Translations under genes and position numbers: made by a program
Shown: positions 7,848 through 17,749 of the stretch, piece after piece
How positions within the stretch are numbered: position 1 is the stretch's first letter
Layout: each line of letters opens with the position of its first letter
Assembly (NCBI GenBank): GCA_022791575.1
Contig: JAAVZI010000039.1
Coordinates: 1-64,000, forward strand
Length of the DNA: 64,000 nt
Direction of reading: 5' to 3'
From: Lachnospiraceae bacterium
Lineage (GTDB): Bacteria; Bacillota; Clostridia; Lachnospirales; Lachnospiraceae
The notes under the pieces: generated by a model
The model's database searches: none
Told to the model about the DNA's origin: nothing
What the model saw: the letters and a program-made list of their open reading frames with translations, nothing else

Positions 7848-8807
7848 TTAATCATCACTTGGTCTTAACTGCAGACCGAGATCTTTTAATTTTGCTAATA
7901 CCTCTTCTAATGATTTACGTCCCAGATTCCGAACTTTCATCATATCATCTGAGGTCTTATTGGTCAATTCCTCAACCGTATTGATGCCTGCTCTCTTCAG
8001 GCAGTTGTAGGAACGTACGGAAAGCTCCAGTTCGTCGATATTCATCTCCATAACTTTTTCTTTCTCGTTGTATTCCTTCGTTATCATGACTTCTGCTTTG
8101 TTGCCTGCTTCAGATAAATCAACAAATAAACAAAGATGTTCACTTAAGACTTTTGCTGCTAGGCTTACCGCATCATCAGGTGCTAACGTTCCGTTGGTAT
8201 ATATATCTAATGTAAGCTTATCATAATCTGTAATCTGACCGACACGAGTATTGTCAACTGTCAGGTTAACCCTCTCCACCGGAGTATAGATGGAGTCTAC
8301 AGCGATCACACCAATTGGCAGGTCTTCTCTTTTATTCTTATCGGCACTTACATATCCCCTTCCTTTGGTGATTGTAAGTTCCATATACAATCTGCAGTCC
8401 GCACCGCCATTTAAATGTGCAATCACAAGATCCTTATTGAGAATTTCAATATCGGGATCTACATGAATATCTGCCGCTGTTACAATACCTTCACCCTCAA
8501 ATTCAATATAGGCAACCTTCGGGTCATTTGATTCACTATTGTTCTTAATAGCCAGACTTTTGATGTTCATAATGATTTCTGTTACATCTTCCTTAATGCC
8601 TGGTATGGAACTGAATTCGTGCAAAACCCCTTCTATTTTCACCTGGCTGACTGCCGCACCTGGTAACGAAGAAAGCATGATTCTTCTTAATGAATTACCC
8701 AGTGTGATTCCGTAGCCACGCTCTAATGGCTCTACAACAAATCTTCCATATTTCTTATCTTCAGATATCTCTTCAATACTAATATTTGGTTTTTCAAAAT
8801 CGAACAA
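7848..8807 (-). CDS. rpoA: RNA polymerase alpha subunit
   Basis: 319 residues. The N-terminal dimerisation domain (about 1-230; conserved [20 protein letters not shown] and LPGAAV) assembles the core enzyme. After a short linker, the C-terminal domain (about 250-315; [18 protein letters not shown] and [13 protein letters not shown]) contacts UP elements and activators. The start is TTG at 8807 with AAGGAGGGG 7 nt upstream, a strong site that decides this start. It follows rpsD after a 105-bp gap that can form several hairpins (for example GTGC-TTC-GCAC near 8874-8884). Confidence 0.97.
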   Translation of the reverse strand: MFDFEKPNISIEEISEDKKYGRFVVEPLERGYGITLGNSLRRIMLSSLPGAAVSQVKIEGVLHEFSSIPGIKEDVTEIIMNIKSLAIKNNSESNDPKVAYIEFEGEGIVTAADIHVDPDIEILNKDLVIAHLNGGADCRLYMELTITKGRGYVSADKNKREDLPIGVIAVDSIYTPVERVNLTVDNTRVGQITDYDKLTLDIYTNGTLAPDDAVSLAAKVLSEHLCLFVDLSEAGNKAEVMITKEYNEKEKVMEMNIDELELSVRSYNCLKRAGINTVEELTNKTSDDMMKVRNLGRKSLEEVLAKLKDLGLQLRPSDD

Positions 8808-8912
8808 TATAAAGCCCCTCCTTCTCGGGTTATCATGCTATTGAAGGTATACCCGCAGGGCATCCCATAATGCATGTGCTTCGCACGATAAAAACAAGGT
8901 ATATATTACAAA

Positions 8913-9506
8913 TTACTTGGAATATAACTCGACGATAAGCATCTCATCAACTGGAACATCAATGACCTCTCTGGAAGGAAGCTCTTTTACAGAACCCTTT
9001 AAGTTCTCTGCATCTGCCTCTAACCATTCTGGTACTATTTTTCCACCTGTTGATCCAAGAATATCTTTATATCTCTGGGAAGACTTCTTACTTTCTTTGA
9101 TTTCGATGGTGTCGCCGGCTTTTACCAGATAAGACGGGATATTCACCTGCTTGCCATTTACCAGTACATGCTTGTGATCTACGATCTGTCTTGCTTCTTT
9201 TCTTGTTCTTGCAAAGCCTAATCTGAAAATGATATTATCCAGTCTTGTCTCTAACAGAACCATCAGGTTCTCACCGGTCATACCTTTCATCTTCTCTGCT
9301 TTTTTATAATAATTTCTAAAAGGCTTCTCTAATACGCCATAGATGAATTTTGCTTTCTGTTTCTCTCTTAACTGCAGACCATACTCGCTCATCTTCTTAT
9401 TGGCTCTCTTTAACTGTCTCTTGGACTTTTTATCTATACCTAAATATACAGGATCTAAATCTAAAGATCTGCATCTTTTTAAAACAGGAACTCTATTAAC
9501 TGCCAT
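8913..9506 (-). CDS. rpsD: Ribosomal protein S4
   Basis: 197 residues. 30S assembly-initiating protein that binds 16S rRNA and, in several bacteria, represses its own operon. The S4 RNA-binding domain is seen at about residues 88-150 ([26 protein letters not shown], then [22 protein letters not shown]). The N-terminus lacks the CxxC zinc knuckle of some S4 forms: [14 protein letters not shown] has one Cys only, so this is the zinc-free type. Lies between rpsK and rpoA. In many Firmicutes rpsD is elsewhere; here it is within the alpha operon as in E. coli and many Clostridia. Confidence 0.96.
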   Translation of the reverse strand: MAVNRVPVLKRCRSLDLDPVYLGIDKKSKRQLKRANKKMSEYGLQLREKQKAKFIYGVLEKPFRNYYKKAEKMKGMTGENLMVLLETRLDNIIFRLGFARTRKEARQIVDHKHVLVNGKQVNIPSYLVKAGDTIEIKESKKSSQRYKDILGSTGGKIVPEWLEADAENLKGSVKELPSREVIDVPVDEMLIVELYSK

Positions 9507-9528
9507 CTTTCCTTACACCTCCTATAAA

Positions 9529-9924
9529 TTAGACTCTTCTGCGTTTTGGCGGACGACATCCGTTATGCGGCACCGGAGTAACGTCTCTGATGCTTGTCAC
9601 TTCCAGTCCACAAGCCTGAAGCGCACGAATCGCTGCTTCTCTTCCTGAACCTGGACCCTTAACCATAACTTCCACTGTCTTTAAACCATACGGCAGAGCT
9701 GCTTTTGTCGCAGTTTCTGCTGCCATCTGAGCAGCATAAGGAGTAGATTTCTTTGAACCTCTAAATCCCAGACCACCGGCACTTGCCCATGAAAGAGCAT
9801 TTCCTTCCATATCGGTTAATGTAACAATTGTATTATTAAAGGAAGACTGAATATGTGCCTGTCCGCGTTCAACGTTTTTTCTTACACGCTTTTTTGTCAC
9901 TTTTTTAGTAACTTTTTTAGCCAT
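9529..9924 (-). CDS. rpsK: Ribosomal protein S11
   Basis: 131 residues. 30S platform protein near the mRNA exit. Conserved [33 protein letters not shown] and the C-terminal [12 protein letters not shown] are all present. Lys/Arg-rich start ([16 protein letters not shown]). 24 bp after rpsM and 22 bp before rpsD, in the usual alpha-operon order. Confidence 0.97.
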   Translation of the reverse strand: MAKKVTKKVTKKRVRKNVERGQAHIQSSFNNTIVTLTDMEGNALSWASAGGLGFRGSKKSTPYAAQMAAETATKAALPYGLKTVEVMVKGPGSGREAAIRALQACGLEVTSIRDVTPVPHNGCRPPKRRRV

Positions 9925-9948
9925 CTTAAACTAACCTACTTTCTATAA

Positions 9949-10317
9949 TTATTTCTTCTTATTTGCAACTGTTCTCTTCGGACCTTTACGTGTTCTTGCA
10001 TTGGTCTTAGTCTTCTGTCCACGAACTGGAAGACCTTTTCTATGACGAATTCCTCTGTAGCATCCAATTTCCTGCAGTCTCTTAATATTCATGGCGATTT
10101 CTCTTCTTAAATCACCTTCCACCATCTGGGTCTCATCAATTACACTACTGATTCTCTTAACTTCTTCGTCTGTCAGATCTCTGACACGGGTATCCGGATT
10201 GACCTTTGCTTCTGCAAGAATACGGTTAGAGCTTGCTCTGCCAATTCCGTAGATATAAGTTAATCCAATTTCCACACGTTTTTCTCTTGGTAAGTCTACA
10301 CCAGCGATACGAGCCAT
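9949..10317 (-). CDS. rpsM: Ribosomal protein S13
   Basis: 122 residues. 30S head protein contacting the P-site tRNA and the 50S subunit (bridges B1). [24 protein letters not shown] and the basic tail [15 protein letters not shown] are family signatures. Normally rpmJ-rpsM are nearly adjacent; here a 353-bp spacer separates them, which may give the alpha genes (rpsM onward) their own control point. ATG with GGAGG upstream. Confidence 0.97.
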   Translation of the reverse strand: MARIAGVDLPREKRVEIGLTYIYGIGRASSNRILAEAKVNPDTRVRDLTDEEVKRISSVIDETQMVEGDLRREIAMNIKRLQEIGCYRGIRHRKGLPVRGQKTKTNARTRKGPKRTVANKKK

Positions 10318-10670
10318 GTATACATTGCACCTCCATTGTTATTCTTCATTTTCTTTTCTACGATTGATTTTATTCATTACTAATATATAGAAGAAACTAC
10401 TCCGTACAGCCCGCCGGATTCTGGCGTCTGAAATGTGTGTACGTCCTTATTTCCTATTTCTTGTCCCTGCACTGCAATTGTGCGGACAAAGTGAAAATAC
10501 TGCTTTCCTCGGTAATAAAAAGCAGTTTTGATTCGTCCTCCGTCTAATCAACGGCGAACAATATAGTATCAGTATGAACAACGTATCCAGGTGTTCACAC
10601 TGCAGCCGCATCATTTTTACTATCCTGCTTTTGACGGTTGCGGATAGTGACAAGTCTGGCTTACTCCAGC
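10318..10670. other. Long structured spacer between rpmJ and rpsM
   Basis: No gene seen. On the minus strand (transcript sense) it holds an extended -10-like TGATACTAT (near 10570) with only a poor -35, then GATTAGACGGAG, then two hairpins. One is AAAACTGCTTT / AAAGCAGTATTTT. The other has nested arms TTGTCC-GCAC / GTGC-A-GGGACAA. After these come the 21-bp repeat at 10385-10405 and an AT-rich run to the rpsM ribosome binding site. An internal promoter, an attenuator or an insertion would all fit. Confidence 0.5.
10385..10405 (-). repeat. 21-bp repeat, copy 2, in the rpmJ-rpsM spacer
   Basis: Identical to 3302-3322. The companion 12-mer that follows directly in copy 1 is found here 132 bp away at 10538-10549, and CTCCGT is present at both edges (10400-10405 and 10538-10543). 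The intervening 10406-10537 therefore looks like an insertion with a 6-bp duplication, or copy 1 is a deletion product. Confidence 0.7.
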
Positions 10671-10784
10671 CTAGCCTTGTCTTTGTTTGTGCTTCGGGTT
10701 TTCACAGATTACTCTGATGCTTCCCTTTCTTTTAATGATTTTGCATTTTTCGCAAATCGGTTTAACTGACGATCTAACCTTCAC
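10671..10784 (-). CDS. rpmJ: Ribosomal protein L36 (zinc-binding type)
   Basis: 37 residues, read directly from the sequence: [20 protein letters not shown] through to the end NPKHKQRQG. The Cys-x2-Cys, a later Cys and the His of NPKH are the zinc ligands of the C+ form of L36, the smallest 50S protein. The start codon is GTG (10782-10784) with AAGGAGG 8 nt upstream; stop TAG at 10671-10673. Lies 118 bp after infA. Confidence 0.95.
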   Translation of the reverse strand: MKVRSSVKPICEKCKIIKRKGSIRVICENPKHKQRQG

Positions 10785-10902
10785 GGTAAATCCTCCTTCC
10801 TTCGCAAAAAGTTCGTTTAATAGTATATCACATAAATTTCCATATTGCAATACGAAATTTACATGTTTTTTTCACTTTTTAGCTGTTGTAGTGTATTATT
10901 TG

Positions 10903-11121
10903 CTACTTATCTCTCCAGACGATACGGCCTTTTGATAAATCGTATGGTGACATTTCAATTGTTACTTTATCACCCGGCAGGATACGAATATAATTCATTC
11001 TTAATTTGCCGCTGATGTGAGCCAGCACCGTATGCCCATTCTCCAATTCAACCTGAAACATCGCATTTGGAAGTTTCTCTACTACAGTTCCTTCAATTTC
11101 AATAACATCAGCTTTTGACAT
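10903..11121 (-). CDS. infA: Translation initiation factor IF-1
   Basis: 72 residues, one S1-like OB-fold domain. IF-1 sits in the ribosomal A site during initiation. The family pattern [59 protein letters not shown] is complete. Its first 14 bases overlap the end of the upstream KOW-domain gene, which suggests translational coupling. Confidence 0.97.
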   Translation of the reverse strand: MSKADVIEIEGTVVEKLPNAMFQVELENGHTVLAHISGKLRMNYIRILPGDKVTIEMSPYDLSKGRIVWRDK

Positions 11122-11422
11122 TGCGTTTCCCTCCTATGCCACTCTGTTCTTCCAGCCGCTCCTTCTGGAACAGTCTGATTGCTCGTTTTATTTCTTCATT
11201 CCTCAACTCTTTGTCATTTTGTAAGTTTTCTATCATTTCCTGTATGGGTTTATAGATCAGCTGAATATGTTTTCTGTTCTTTTTCTTTAACTTATCCAGC
11301 GGCCGTAATCTGCCGTCTGACAGATATACATATTCTTCATCCTCTTTTATTATGACATAAATCTGCCCCTTATCATGTCCCGCTCTTGATTCTGCTAACA
11401 TTCCGATATGATTTCTATTCAT
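11108..11422 (-). CDS. KOW-domain RNA-binding protein (L14e-like)
   Basis: 104 residues. The N-terminal half (about 4-55: [19 protein letters not shown], then [18 protein letters not shown]) matches the KOW/L14e-like fold of small proteins often found between map and infA in Clostridia. The C-terminal half is charged and helical ([16 protein letters not shown]). Its placement and its 14-bp overlap with infA argue for a role linked to translation or ribosome assembly, but the function is not established. Lys-rich composition fits RNA binding. Confidence 0.75.
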   Translation of the reverse strand: MNRNHIGMLAESRAGHDKGQIYVIIKEDEEYVYLSDGRLRPLDKLKKKNRKHIQLIYKPIQEMIENLQNDKELRNEEIKRAIRLFQKERLEEQSGIGGKRNVKS

Positions 11423-11432
11423 AATACGCCCC

Positions 11433-12182
11433 TTACAGACTTAAAATTTCCGGTTCGCCTTTTGTAACCAGTACCGTGTTTTCATAATGGGCAGATAATG
11501 AACCATCATCGGTAACAACAGTCCAGTCATCATCCAGCCACACAACGTCGCTGCGGCCCAGATTGATCATCGGTTCAATTGCCAGCGTCATACCTGCCTG
11601 CAGCCGCATTCCTCTTCCTCTTTGCCGGAAATTGGGAATCTGCGGGTCTTCATGAAGATTGGCCCCGATACCATGTCCTACCAGATCTCGGACTACGCCA
11701 TATCCAAAACGATCCGCATAATTATTGATTGCAGCTGAAATTTCATATAGACGATGCCCTTCTTTGGCAAATTTAATTCCTTCAAAAAAACACTGTTTTG
11801 TAACATCCATCAGTTTTTTAGCTTCTTTGCTGATTTCCCCTACTGCTACGGTTCTGGCTGCATCGGAATGATACCCTTTATAGATGACTCCTGCATCCAA
11901 GCTGACAATATCGCCTTCCTGGACAATACGCTGTTTGCTTGGTATCCCATGTACAACCTCATCATTTACAGAGATACATATAGAAGCCGGATAGCCATTA
12001 TAATTTAAAAAGGAAGGAATACAATCAAAGCTCCTTATAATTTCTTCACCCTTTTTATTAATCTCATAAGTGGATATTCCTGGCTTAATCTCTGCCGCCA
12101 GTAATTCATGGGTCTTTGCCAGAATTTTACCGGCCTTTTTCATTAACTCTATTTCCCTTGCGGATTTCACTGTTACTGCCAT
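11433..12182 (-). CDS. map: Methionine aminopeptidase, type I
   Basis: 249 residues. Removes the initiator Met from nascent proteins using a dinuclear metal site. The pita-bread fold ligands are visible: Asp in VSLDAGV, Asp in GYHSDAARTV, His in LVGHGIG, Glu in LAIEPMI and Glu in HYENTVLV. The length is right for the short, type Ia form with no zinc finger. Sits between adk and the KOW gene, the classic spc-operon position. ATG start (MAVTVKSAREIELMKKAG). Confidence 0.96.
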   Translation of the reverse strand: MAVTVKSAREIELMKKAGKILAKTHELLAAEIKPGISTYEINKKGEEIIRSFDCIPSFLNYNGYPASICISVNDEVVHGIPSKQRIVQEGDIVSLDAGVIYKGYHSDAARTVAVGEISKEAKKLMDVTKQCFFEGIKFAKEGHRLYEISAAINNYADRFGYGVVRDLVGHGIGANLHEDPQIPNFRQRGRGMRLQAGMTLAIEPMINLGRSDVVWLDDDWTVVTDDGSLSAHYENTVLVTKGEPEILSL

Positions 12183-12206
12183 TTCCTACTCTCCTGCTTT
12201 CCGCTG

Positions 12207-12848
12207 CTATTGCATCATTTCTACCAGGCTCTGGAAAATTTCTTCGATTTCCTTTGTTCCGTCAATTTCTTTCAGCACTTTCTTAGCCTGATAATATTCT
12301 ATGAGTGGACTAGTCTGCTCATGATATACATCGAGACGCTTCTGAACAGTCTCTGGTTGATCATCGTCACGCAGAACAATTTCTTTACCGCATACATCAC
12401 ATATGCCTTCTACTTTTGTCGGCATATGTACCATATGATAAGTCGCGCCGCAATCCGGACAGGTGCGCCTCCCGGACATTCTGTTGACAATATTCTCATC
12501 TGGCACTTCTATATCAATTGCGTAGTCAATCTTAGTACCGTCCTCATCTAATGCCCGATCCAGACTCTGTGCCTGAGGAATGGTTCTGGGAAATCCATCC
12601 AGTATATAACCGTTTTTACAATCTTCTGCTCTCAATCTGTCAACCACCAGATCAACAACTAATTCATCTGGAACAAGCAGGCCCTGATCCATATAGGACT
12701 TTGCCTTTTTTCCCAGCTCTGTCTGCTGTTTTATATTTGCCCGGAAAATATCCCCTGTGGAAATATGAGGAATCTGATACTTTTCTGCCAGCTTTGCTGC
12801 CTGTGTCCCCTTTCCTGCACCTGGGGCCCCCAACATGATAATTTTCAT
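12207..12848 (-). CDS. adk: Adenylate kinase (zinc-containing lid)
   Basis: 213 residues from the ATG at 12848, which has GGAGG 7 nt upstream; an in-frame ATG 9 codons earlier lacks this. Interconverts ATP + AMP and 2 ADP. P-loop [10 protein letters not shown] at the N-terminus, AMP-binding DGFPRT, and a long lid carrying Cys-x2-Cys ... Cys-x2-Cys (CPDCGATYH ... CDVCG), the structural zinc site of Gram-positive enzymes. Located between secY and map as in most Firmicutes. The 103-bp secY-adk gap holds a perfect palindrome, ACCAGAATTCTGGT (12899-12912). Confidence 0.97.
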   Translation of the reverse strand: MKIIMLGAPGAGKGTQAAKLAEKYQIPHISTGDIFRANIKQQTELGKKAKSYMDQGLLVPDELVVDLVVDRLRAEDCKNGYILDGFPRTIPQAQSLDRALDEDGTKIDYAIDIEVPDENIVNRMSGRRTCPDCGATYHMVHMPTKVEGICDVCGKEIVLRDDDQPETVQKRLDVYHEQTSPLIEYYQAKKVLKEIDGTKEIEEIFQSLVEMMQ

Positions 12849-12951
12849 GATAAATCCTCCATTATACCTTATCAATTATTTCAAATACTACAAAACGCAC
12901 CAGAATTCTGGTAACATGTACCAAATCCTGCATGCGTCTGTGTATTTGAAG

Positions 12952-14274
12952 TTATTTCTTCAAAAATCCCTTATAATTACGTACTACCAGCTGTGACTCT
13001 AACTGTTTCATCGTCTCTAACGATACACTGACAATAATAATCAGTGAGGTTCCGCCAAATGAAACGCGGGCATTAAATACACCGCTGAATATAATCGGAA
13101 TCACGCAGATGATGATCAGTCCAACAACACCGATAAAGATTACGTAATTTAATATCTTTGTTAGATAATCAGAAGTTGGCTTACCCGGTCGGATACCAGG
13201 AATAAAACCGCCCTGCTTCTTCATATTATCTGCTACCTCTAATGGATTAAAGGTAATGGATGTGTAGAAATATGCAAAGAATACACATAACAGTATATAT
13301 ACCAAAAGTCCGATGGAATAAATCCAGTTATCTGGATTACACCAGTTGGAAGACTGCAGACCTTTGAATACATGCATCCAGAACCCGCTCTGAGGATTCT
13401 TGCCAATCAGGTTTGCAATTACGACTGGAAACGACATCAGGGATGATGCGAAAATAACCGGAATTACACCCGCCGTATTGATCTTTAAAGGAATATGGCT
13501 GGATTGTCCTCCCACCATTTTTCTTCCCTGAACCTTCTTGGAATATTGTACCGGAATTCTTCTCTCTGCATCCTGCAGAATCACAACCAGTACCACTGTT
13601 ATCAATATGACTGCCAGAATAATCAACGCTGCCAAACCTGCCATTGCAAGTTTCTTACCGCTTACAAACTGGCTATACAATGTTGCCATATCAGATGGTA
13701 TTCTTGATATAATGTTAATTACCAGAACGATGGAAATACCATTTCCAATTCCCTTCTCCGTAATCTGCTCACCGATCCACATTAATACCGCACTTCCTGC
13801 AGTAAATGCAACCACTACCTGTACTATGCTGAAGAATCCTTCCTCAATATATAAATTGTTCTGGAATCCAATTGCCATAGCGATTGACTGAATCAATGCC
13901 AAAGCAACCGTTACATAACGGGTGATCTCAGCAATTTTCTTTCTGCCTTCTTCTCCGTCCTTCTGTAGTTCCTCCAGCTTAGGAATCGCAATGGTTAACA
14001 GCTGCATAATAATGGAAGATGTAATATAAGGAGAAATACTTAACGCAAATATGGAAAGATTCTCAAAAGAACCTCCAGTCATGGCATTAAATAAAGCCCA
14101 TGCATCCCCGGCATTATTCTGCATACTAGACAGAAAGTTTTTAAAGTTATCCATGTTGGCTCCTGGTACAGGCACCTGTGATCCAATTCGGATAACAATC
14201 AGCATCATAAAGGTATAAAATAACTTTCTTCTAACATCTTCAACTTTAAATGCATTGCGGAGTGTTTTAAACAT
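12952..14274 (-). CDS. secY: Protein translocase subunit SecY
   Basis: 440 residues with ten hydrophobic segments; the channel-forming subunit of the Sec translocon in the cytoplasmic membrane. Recognised by GSQVPVPGAN near the N-terminus, the first cytosolic loops (LEELQKDGEEGRKKI), and the conserved late loops (RRIPVQYSKKVQGRKM, GGFIPGIRPG). Its ATG overlaps the TAA of rplO by one base (TAATG), so the two are translationally coupled. Confidence 0.97.
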   Translation of the reverse strand: MFKTLRNAFKVEDVRRKLFYTFMMLIVIRIGSQVPVPGANMDNFKNFLSSMQNNAGDAWALFNAMTGGSFENLSIFALSISPYITSSIIMQLLTIAIPKLEELQKDGEEGRKKIAEITRYVTVALALIQSIAMAIGFQNNLYIEEGFFSIVQVVVAFTAGSAVLMWIGEQITEKGIGNGISIVLVINIISRIPSDMATLYSQFVSGKKLAMAGLAALIILAVILITVVLVVILQDAERRIPVQYSKKVQGRKMVGGQSSHIPLKINTAGVIPVIFASSLMSFPVVIANLIGKNPQSGFWMHVFKGLQSSNWCNPDNWIYSIGLLVYILLCVFFAYFYTSITFNPLEVADNMKKQGGFIPGIRPGKPTSDYLTKILNYVIFIGVVGLIIICVIPIIFSGVFNARVSFGGTSLIIIVSVSLETMKQLESQLVVRNYKGFLKK

Positions 14275-14744
14275 TAGATCACCTCTGCTTTTCCACCAAC
14301 TGCCTCAATTTTTTCTTTTGCACTTGCACTGAATGCATTGGCCTGTACTGTAAGTTTCTTAGTTAACTCGCCTGTTCCGAGAATCTTTACTCCGTCATAG
14401 GCTCTTCTGTAACCATTTCTAATCTTCTTAGTATTGACCATACCATTCTCGATTAATGTATCTACTGTAACAACTGCGCCATCATCAAACTGGTTCAGCT
14501 GATCAAGGCTTACCGTTACGATGATCTTTGAATTTCTATTAGTGAATCCTCTTTTAGGGATTCTTCTGTATAATGGCATCTGACCGCCTTCAAAGCCAAT
14601 TCTTACACCGCCGCCTGAACGAGCCTTCTGACCTTTATGACCCTTACCGGCTGTCTTGCCATTGCCTGAACCATGGCCCCGGCCTCTTCTAAAATTATCA
14701 CTTGTCTTGGAACCTTTCGCAGGTCTTAAATTTGATAATTCCAT
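14274..14744 (-). CDS. rplO: Ribosomal protein L15
   Basis: 156 residues. Late-assembling 50S protein. The Gly/Lys/Arg-rich N-terminal extension ([20 protein letters not shown]) that threads into 23S rRNA is typical, followed by [15 protein letters not shown]. Follows rpmD by 23 bp and overlaps the start of secY by one base. Confidence 0.97.
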   Translation of the reverse strand: MELSNLRPAKGSKTSDNFRRGRGHGSGNGKTAGKGHKGQKARSGGGVRIGFEGGQMPLYRRIPKRGFTNRNSKIIVTVSLDQLNQFDDGAVVTVDTLIENGMVNTKKIRNGYRRAYDGVKILGTGELTKKLTVQANAFSASAKEKIEAVGGKAEVI

Positions 14745-14767
14745 TCTGGCACCTCCTTATCCCTTTC

Positions 14768-14950
14768 TTAGATTTCTTCTACTTTTACCAGATGTCTTAC
14801 CTGCTGAACCATTCCGCGGGTTGCAGCATTATCTGGTAATTCCACTGTTCTATATAATTTCTTCAATCCTAAAGCTTCTACTGTTCTTTTATGCTTCGGG
14901 ATTGCACCAATGGTGGATTTTACTAATGTGATTTTTAACTTTCCTGCCAT
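14768..14950 (-). CDS. rpmD: Ribosomal protein L30
   Basis: 60 residues. Small 50S protein. LKITLVKSTIGAIPKHKRTV and the hydrophobic-basic pattern NAATRGMVQQVRHLV are diagnostic of the short bacterial form. Between rpsE and rplO with 13- and 23-bp gaps; strong GGAGG site. Confidence 0.96.
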   Translation of the reverse strand: MAGKLKITLVKSTIGAIPKHKRTVEALGLKKLYRTVELPDNAATRGMVQQVRHLVKVEEI

Positions 14951-14963
14951 GATAGACGCCTCC

Positions 14964-15473
14964 TTAGCCTAAAATTTCTTCAACGGATTTTCCGCGAAGC
15001 TTAGCAACCTCTTCAGGAGTTTTTAACATCTTCAAGCCTTCTATTGTCGCTAATACTACATTCTGCTTGTTGTTAGATCCCAAAGATTTTGTACGGATGT
15101 TCCTGATGCCGGCCAGCTCGCACACATTACGTGCAGGTCCTCCGGCAATAACGCCAGTACCTTCGGGAGCTCTCTTAAGCAATACAGACGCTCCTGTATG
15201 CTTACCAGTTATATCATGAGGAATACTGTTATTCTCATCCAGTGCAACCTTGATTAATTTCTTAGTTGCATCCTCTTTTCCTTTACGGATTGCTTCAGGG
15301 ATTTCAGTAGCTTTACCTAAGCCTGCGCCTACATGTCCATTGCCGTCTCCAACAACTACCAAAGCAGTAAATCTGAAGTTACGACCACCTTTAACAACCT
15401 TAGTTACACGCTTAATTGATACTACTTTTTCTGTTAATTCCAAATCACTTGTATCAATGATTGTTCTTTTCAT
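14964..15473 (-). CDS. rpsE: Ribosomal protein S5
   Basis: 169 residues. 30S protein important for decoding accuracy and mRNA helicase activity. The double-stranded RNA-binding-like N-terminal domain reads [20 protein letters not shown], and the loop with [17 protein letters not shown] is where ram and spectinomycin-resistance changes occur in other species. The C-terminal half carries [13 protein letters not shown]. Standard spc order rplR-rpsE-rpmD. Confidence 0.97.
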   Translation of the reverse strand: MKRTIIDTSDLELTEKVVSIKRVTKVVKGGRNFRFTALVVVGDGNGHVGAGLGKATEIPEAIRKGKEDATKKLIKVALDENNSIPHDITGKHTGASVLLKRAPEGTGVIAGGPARNVCELAGIRNIRTKSLGSNNKQNVVLATIEGLKMLKTPEEVAKLRGKSVEEILG

Positions 15474-15488
15474 GTCTTATCCTCCTTA

Positions 15489-15857
15489 TTAGAATTGCAG
15501 TCCAGCTTCTCTTGCTGCATCTGCTAATGCCTGAACTTTACCCTGGTATATGAAGCCGCCTCTGTCAAAGACTACAGTTGTAATACCTTTTTCCAGTGCT
15601 CTTTTACCGATCACTGTTCCTACATATGCCGCTGCATCAACGTTATTGGTCTTCTCTAACTCTGCTTTTACATCCTTCTGCAGTGTAGAAGCAGAAACTA
15701 AAGTTTTGCCGACTGTATCATCAATAATCTGAGCATACATATGATTATTGCTTCTGAAAACAGCTAAACGTGGTCTCTCAGCAGTGCCGCTGTAACGATT
15801 ACGCTGTCTTCTATGCTTTTTCATTCGAACGTCTGTTCTGGATTTCTTCTTAATCAT
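15489..15857 (-). CDS. rplR: Ribosomal protein L18
   Basis: 122 residues from ATG at 15857. Binds 5S rRNA and helps load it onto the 50S subunit. Basic N-terminus ([24 protein letters not shown]), then YAQIIDD and the C-terminal [29 protein letters not shown] lies 8 nt before this ATG, whereas the GTG two codons earlier is only 2 nt from it, so the ATG is preferred. Confidence 0.96.
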   Translation of the reverse strand: MIKKKSRTDVRMKKHRRQRNRYSGTAERPRLAVFRSNNHMYAQIIDDTVGKTLVSASTLQKDVKAELEKTNNVDAAAYVGTVIGKRALEKGITTVVFDRGGFIYQGKVQALADAAREAGLQF

Positions 15858-15874
15858 GTTCACACTCTCCTTAA

Positions 15875-16414
15875 TTATTTCTTACCAGTCTTACCGACTT
15901 TACGTCTGATTACTTCATCAGCATACTTAATACCCTTGCCCTTATATGGCTCTGGTCTTCTCTTCTCTCTGATTTCAGCTGCGTATTGGCCAACTTTTTC
16001 TTTATCTATACCCTTAACAATAATCTTGTTTCCTTCAACGACTGCTTCCAGCCCTTCTGGATCTAACATTTCCACAGGATGAGAATAACCCAGGGATAAG
16101 GTTAATTTCTTACCGGACTTTGCAGCCTTGTAACCTACTCCATTTACTTCCAGTTCCTTTGTGTATCCTTCTGTAACACCGATCACCATATTAGAAACCA
16201 GTGTTCTTGTCAGACCATGTAAAGACTTCATCTTTTTTAGATCATTTGGTCTGGACACAACAACCTGATCTCCGTCTAATTTAATTTCCATTTCCTGCGG
16301 TAATACTTTCTCAAGTGTTCCCTTTGGACCTTTTACAGTCACTTTGTTATTTTCCGCAATATCCACAGTTACTCCTGCTGGAACTGCGATTGGCATTCTT
16401 CCTATACGTGACAT
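15875..16414 (-). CDS. rplF: Ribosomal protein L6
   Basis: 179 residues, two repeated alpha/beta domains. 50S protein near the sarcin-ricin loop and factor-binding site. [15 protein letters not shown] opens it, [12 protein letters not shown] and the C-terminal motif [21 protein letters not shown] confirm it. A 146-bp gap with hairpins separates it from rpsH upstream. Confidence 0.97.
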   Translation of the reverse strand: MSRIGRMPIAVPAGVTVDIAENNKVTVKGPKGTLEKVLPQEMEIKLDGDQVVVSRPNDLKKMKSLHGLTRTLVSNMVIGVTEGYTKELEVNGVGYKAAKSGKKLTLSLGYSHPVEMLDPEGLEAVVEGNKIIVKGIDKEKVGQYAAEIREKRRPEPYKGKGIKYADEVIRRKVGKTGKK

Positions 16415-16560
16415 GCCTTTACCTCCTTAAATTATCGGAAGAGTCTTTGCGGCTCTTCTGTTTTCAGTTGATTTTATTTTGTCATCCTGCCTTTATATGG
16501 AAGTTCTTGTCACTGCGTTCCAAGAACGACCTTCACACTAGCTTTCAAACTGTGTTCAGG
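16415..16560 (-). other. Hairpin-rich spacer between rpsH and rplF
   Basis: In the usual operon these genes are nearly adjacent. Here three inverted repeats can be read on the plus strand: GAAGAGTC / GGCTCTTC (16438-16459), GTTCTTG / CAAGAAC (about 16503-16527) and ACAC / GTGT (about 16535-16556). There is no T-tract after any of them, so they are not terminators; processing or stabilising structures are possible. Confidence 0.5.
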
Positions 16561-16962
16561 TCACCATACAAATGCTAATACTTCTCCGCCGACATTCAGC
16601 TGTCTTGCTTTCTTATCTGTAATAATGCCCTGATTGGTAGAGATGATTGCTGTTCCCAGACCGCCAAGTACCTTCGGCAGTTCATCTTTGCCAGCGTATA
16701 CACGAAGTCCTGGTTTGGAAATTCTCTTAAGGCCTGTGATAATTTTTTCATTCTTATCAGCGCCATATTTTAATGTAATGCGGATGGTCTTGAAATTTCC
16801 ATCATCAACAATATCGTATCTCTTAATGTAGCCCTCTTCTGAAAGGATGTCAGCAATTGCAATTTTCATCTTTGAAGCAGGTACATCTACTGTATCATGT
16901 TTAGCAGTATTTGCATTACGGATTCTTGTAAGCATATCTGCGATTGGATCACTCATAGTCAT
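16561..16962 (-). CDS. rpsH: Ribosomal protein S8
   Basis: 133 residues. Binds the central domain of 16S rRNA and is the spc-operon autoregulator in E. coli. [23 protein letters not shown] and the C-terminal pattern [26 protein letters not shown] are diagnostic. The first ATG is preferred (GGAGG 9 nt upstream); the second is 15 nt away. Confidence 0.97.
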   Translation of the reverse strand: MTMSDPIADMLTRIRNANTAKHDTVDVPASKMKIAIADILSEEGYIKRYDIVDDGNFKTIRITLKYGADKNEKIITGLKRISKPGLRVYAGKDELPKVLGGLGTAIISTNQGIITDKKARQLNVGGEVLAFVW

Positions 16963-16985
16963 TTTAATTTGCCTCCTTCCTTCTA

Positions 16986-17171
16986 TTACCAGCTTGCCTT
17001 TTTCACACCTGGTATCTGTCCTTTGTATGCCAACTCACGGAAACAAATTCTGCAAATTCCGTATTTTCTTAAATAAGCATGTGGACGACCACAGATTCTG
17101 CAACGGCTGTATTCTCTGGTGGAGAATTTCTGCTTGCGCTGCTGCTTTACTTTCATTGCTGTCTTAGCCAT
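16986..17171 (-). CDS. rpsN: Ribosomal protein S14, zinc-type (type Z)
   Basis: 61 residues. 30S head protein of the short form. Four zinc ligands are visible as Cys-x2-Cys ... Cys-x2-Cys (CRICGRP and CRICFRE), and the end is [11 protein letters not shown]. This is the C+ paralogue; a zinc-independent S14 elsewhere in the genome cannot be judged here. Standard order rplE-rpsN-rpsH. Confidence 0.97.
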   Translation of the reverse strand: MAKTAMKVKQQRKQKFSTREYSRCRICGRPHAYLRKYGICRICFRELAYKGQIPGVKKASW

Positions 17172-17187
17172 GAAATTACCCTCCTAT

Positions 17188-17727
17188 CTATTTTGTAAAC
17201 GGCATATTAAATAATGTCAATAATTCACGAGCTTCTTCGTCTGTGTGGGCGGTTGTAACAATGATCACATCCATACCCCTTACTTTATCAACCTTATCAT
17301 ATTCGATTTCAGGGAAAATCAGCTGCTCTTTAATACCAAGAGCATAATTACCTCTTCCATCAAATGCATTTGGATTCACACCGCGGAAGTCACGTACACG
17401 TGGAAGTGCCAGGTTCACTAAACGATCCAGGAACTCATACATCTTCTCGCCTCGCAATGTTACTTTACATCCAATAGCCATTCCCTCTCTGATTTTGAAG
17501 TTCGCTACAGAATTCTTGGCTCTTGTAACAACAGCCTTCTGTCCTGCAATAATCTCAAGATCTCTGACAGCTGAATCTAATATTTTAGCATTTTCCTTCG
17601 CTTCTCCAACACCCATATTAATGACAATCTTCTCAAGCTTGGGAACCTGCATAACGTTTTTATAACCAAATTTCTTAATCATAGCATCTTTGATTTCTGT
17701 GCTATATACTTCTTTAAGTCTACTCAA
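17188..17727 (-). CDS. rplE: Ribosomal protein L5
   Basis: 179 residues from a TTG start. 50S protein binding 5S rRNA and touching P-site t[39 protein letters not shown] and [20 protein letters not shown] are family signatures. TTG at 17727 is chosen because AAGGAGG lies 8 nt upstream and the protein then begins at the family's usual N-terminus. An upstream in-frame start would add ten residues and overlap rplX. Confidence 0.95.
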   Translation of the reverse strand: MSRLKEVYSTEIKDAMIKKFGYKNVMQVPKLEKIVINMGVGEAKENAKILDSAVRDLEIIAGQKAVVTRAKNSVANFKIREGMAIGCKVTLRGEKMYEFLDRLVNLALPRVRDFRGVNPNAFDGRGNYALGIKEQLIFPEIEYDKVDKVRGMDVIIVTTAHTDEEARELLTLFNMPFTK

Positions 17728-17749
17728 CTTTGGGACCTCCTTCCTGTAA

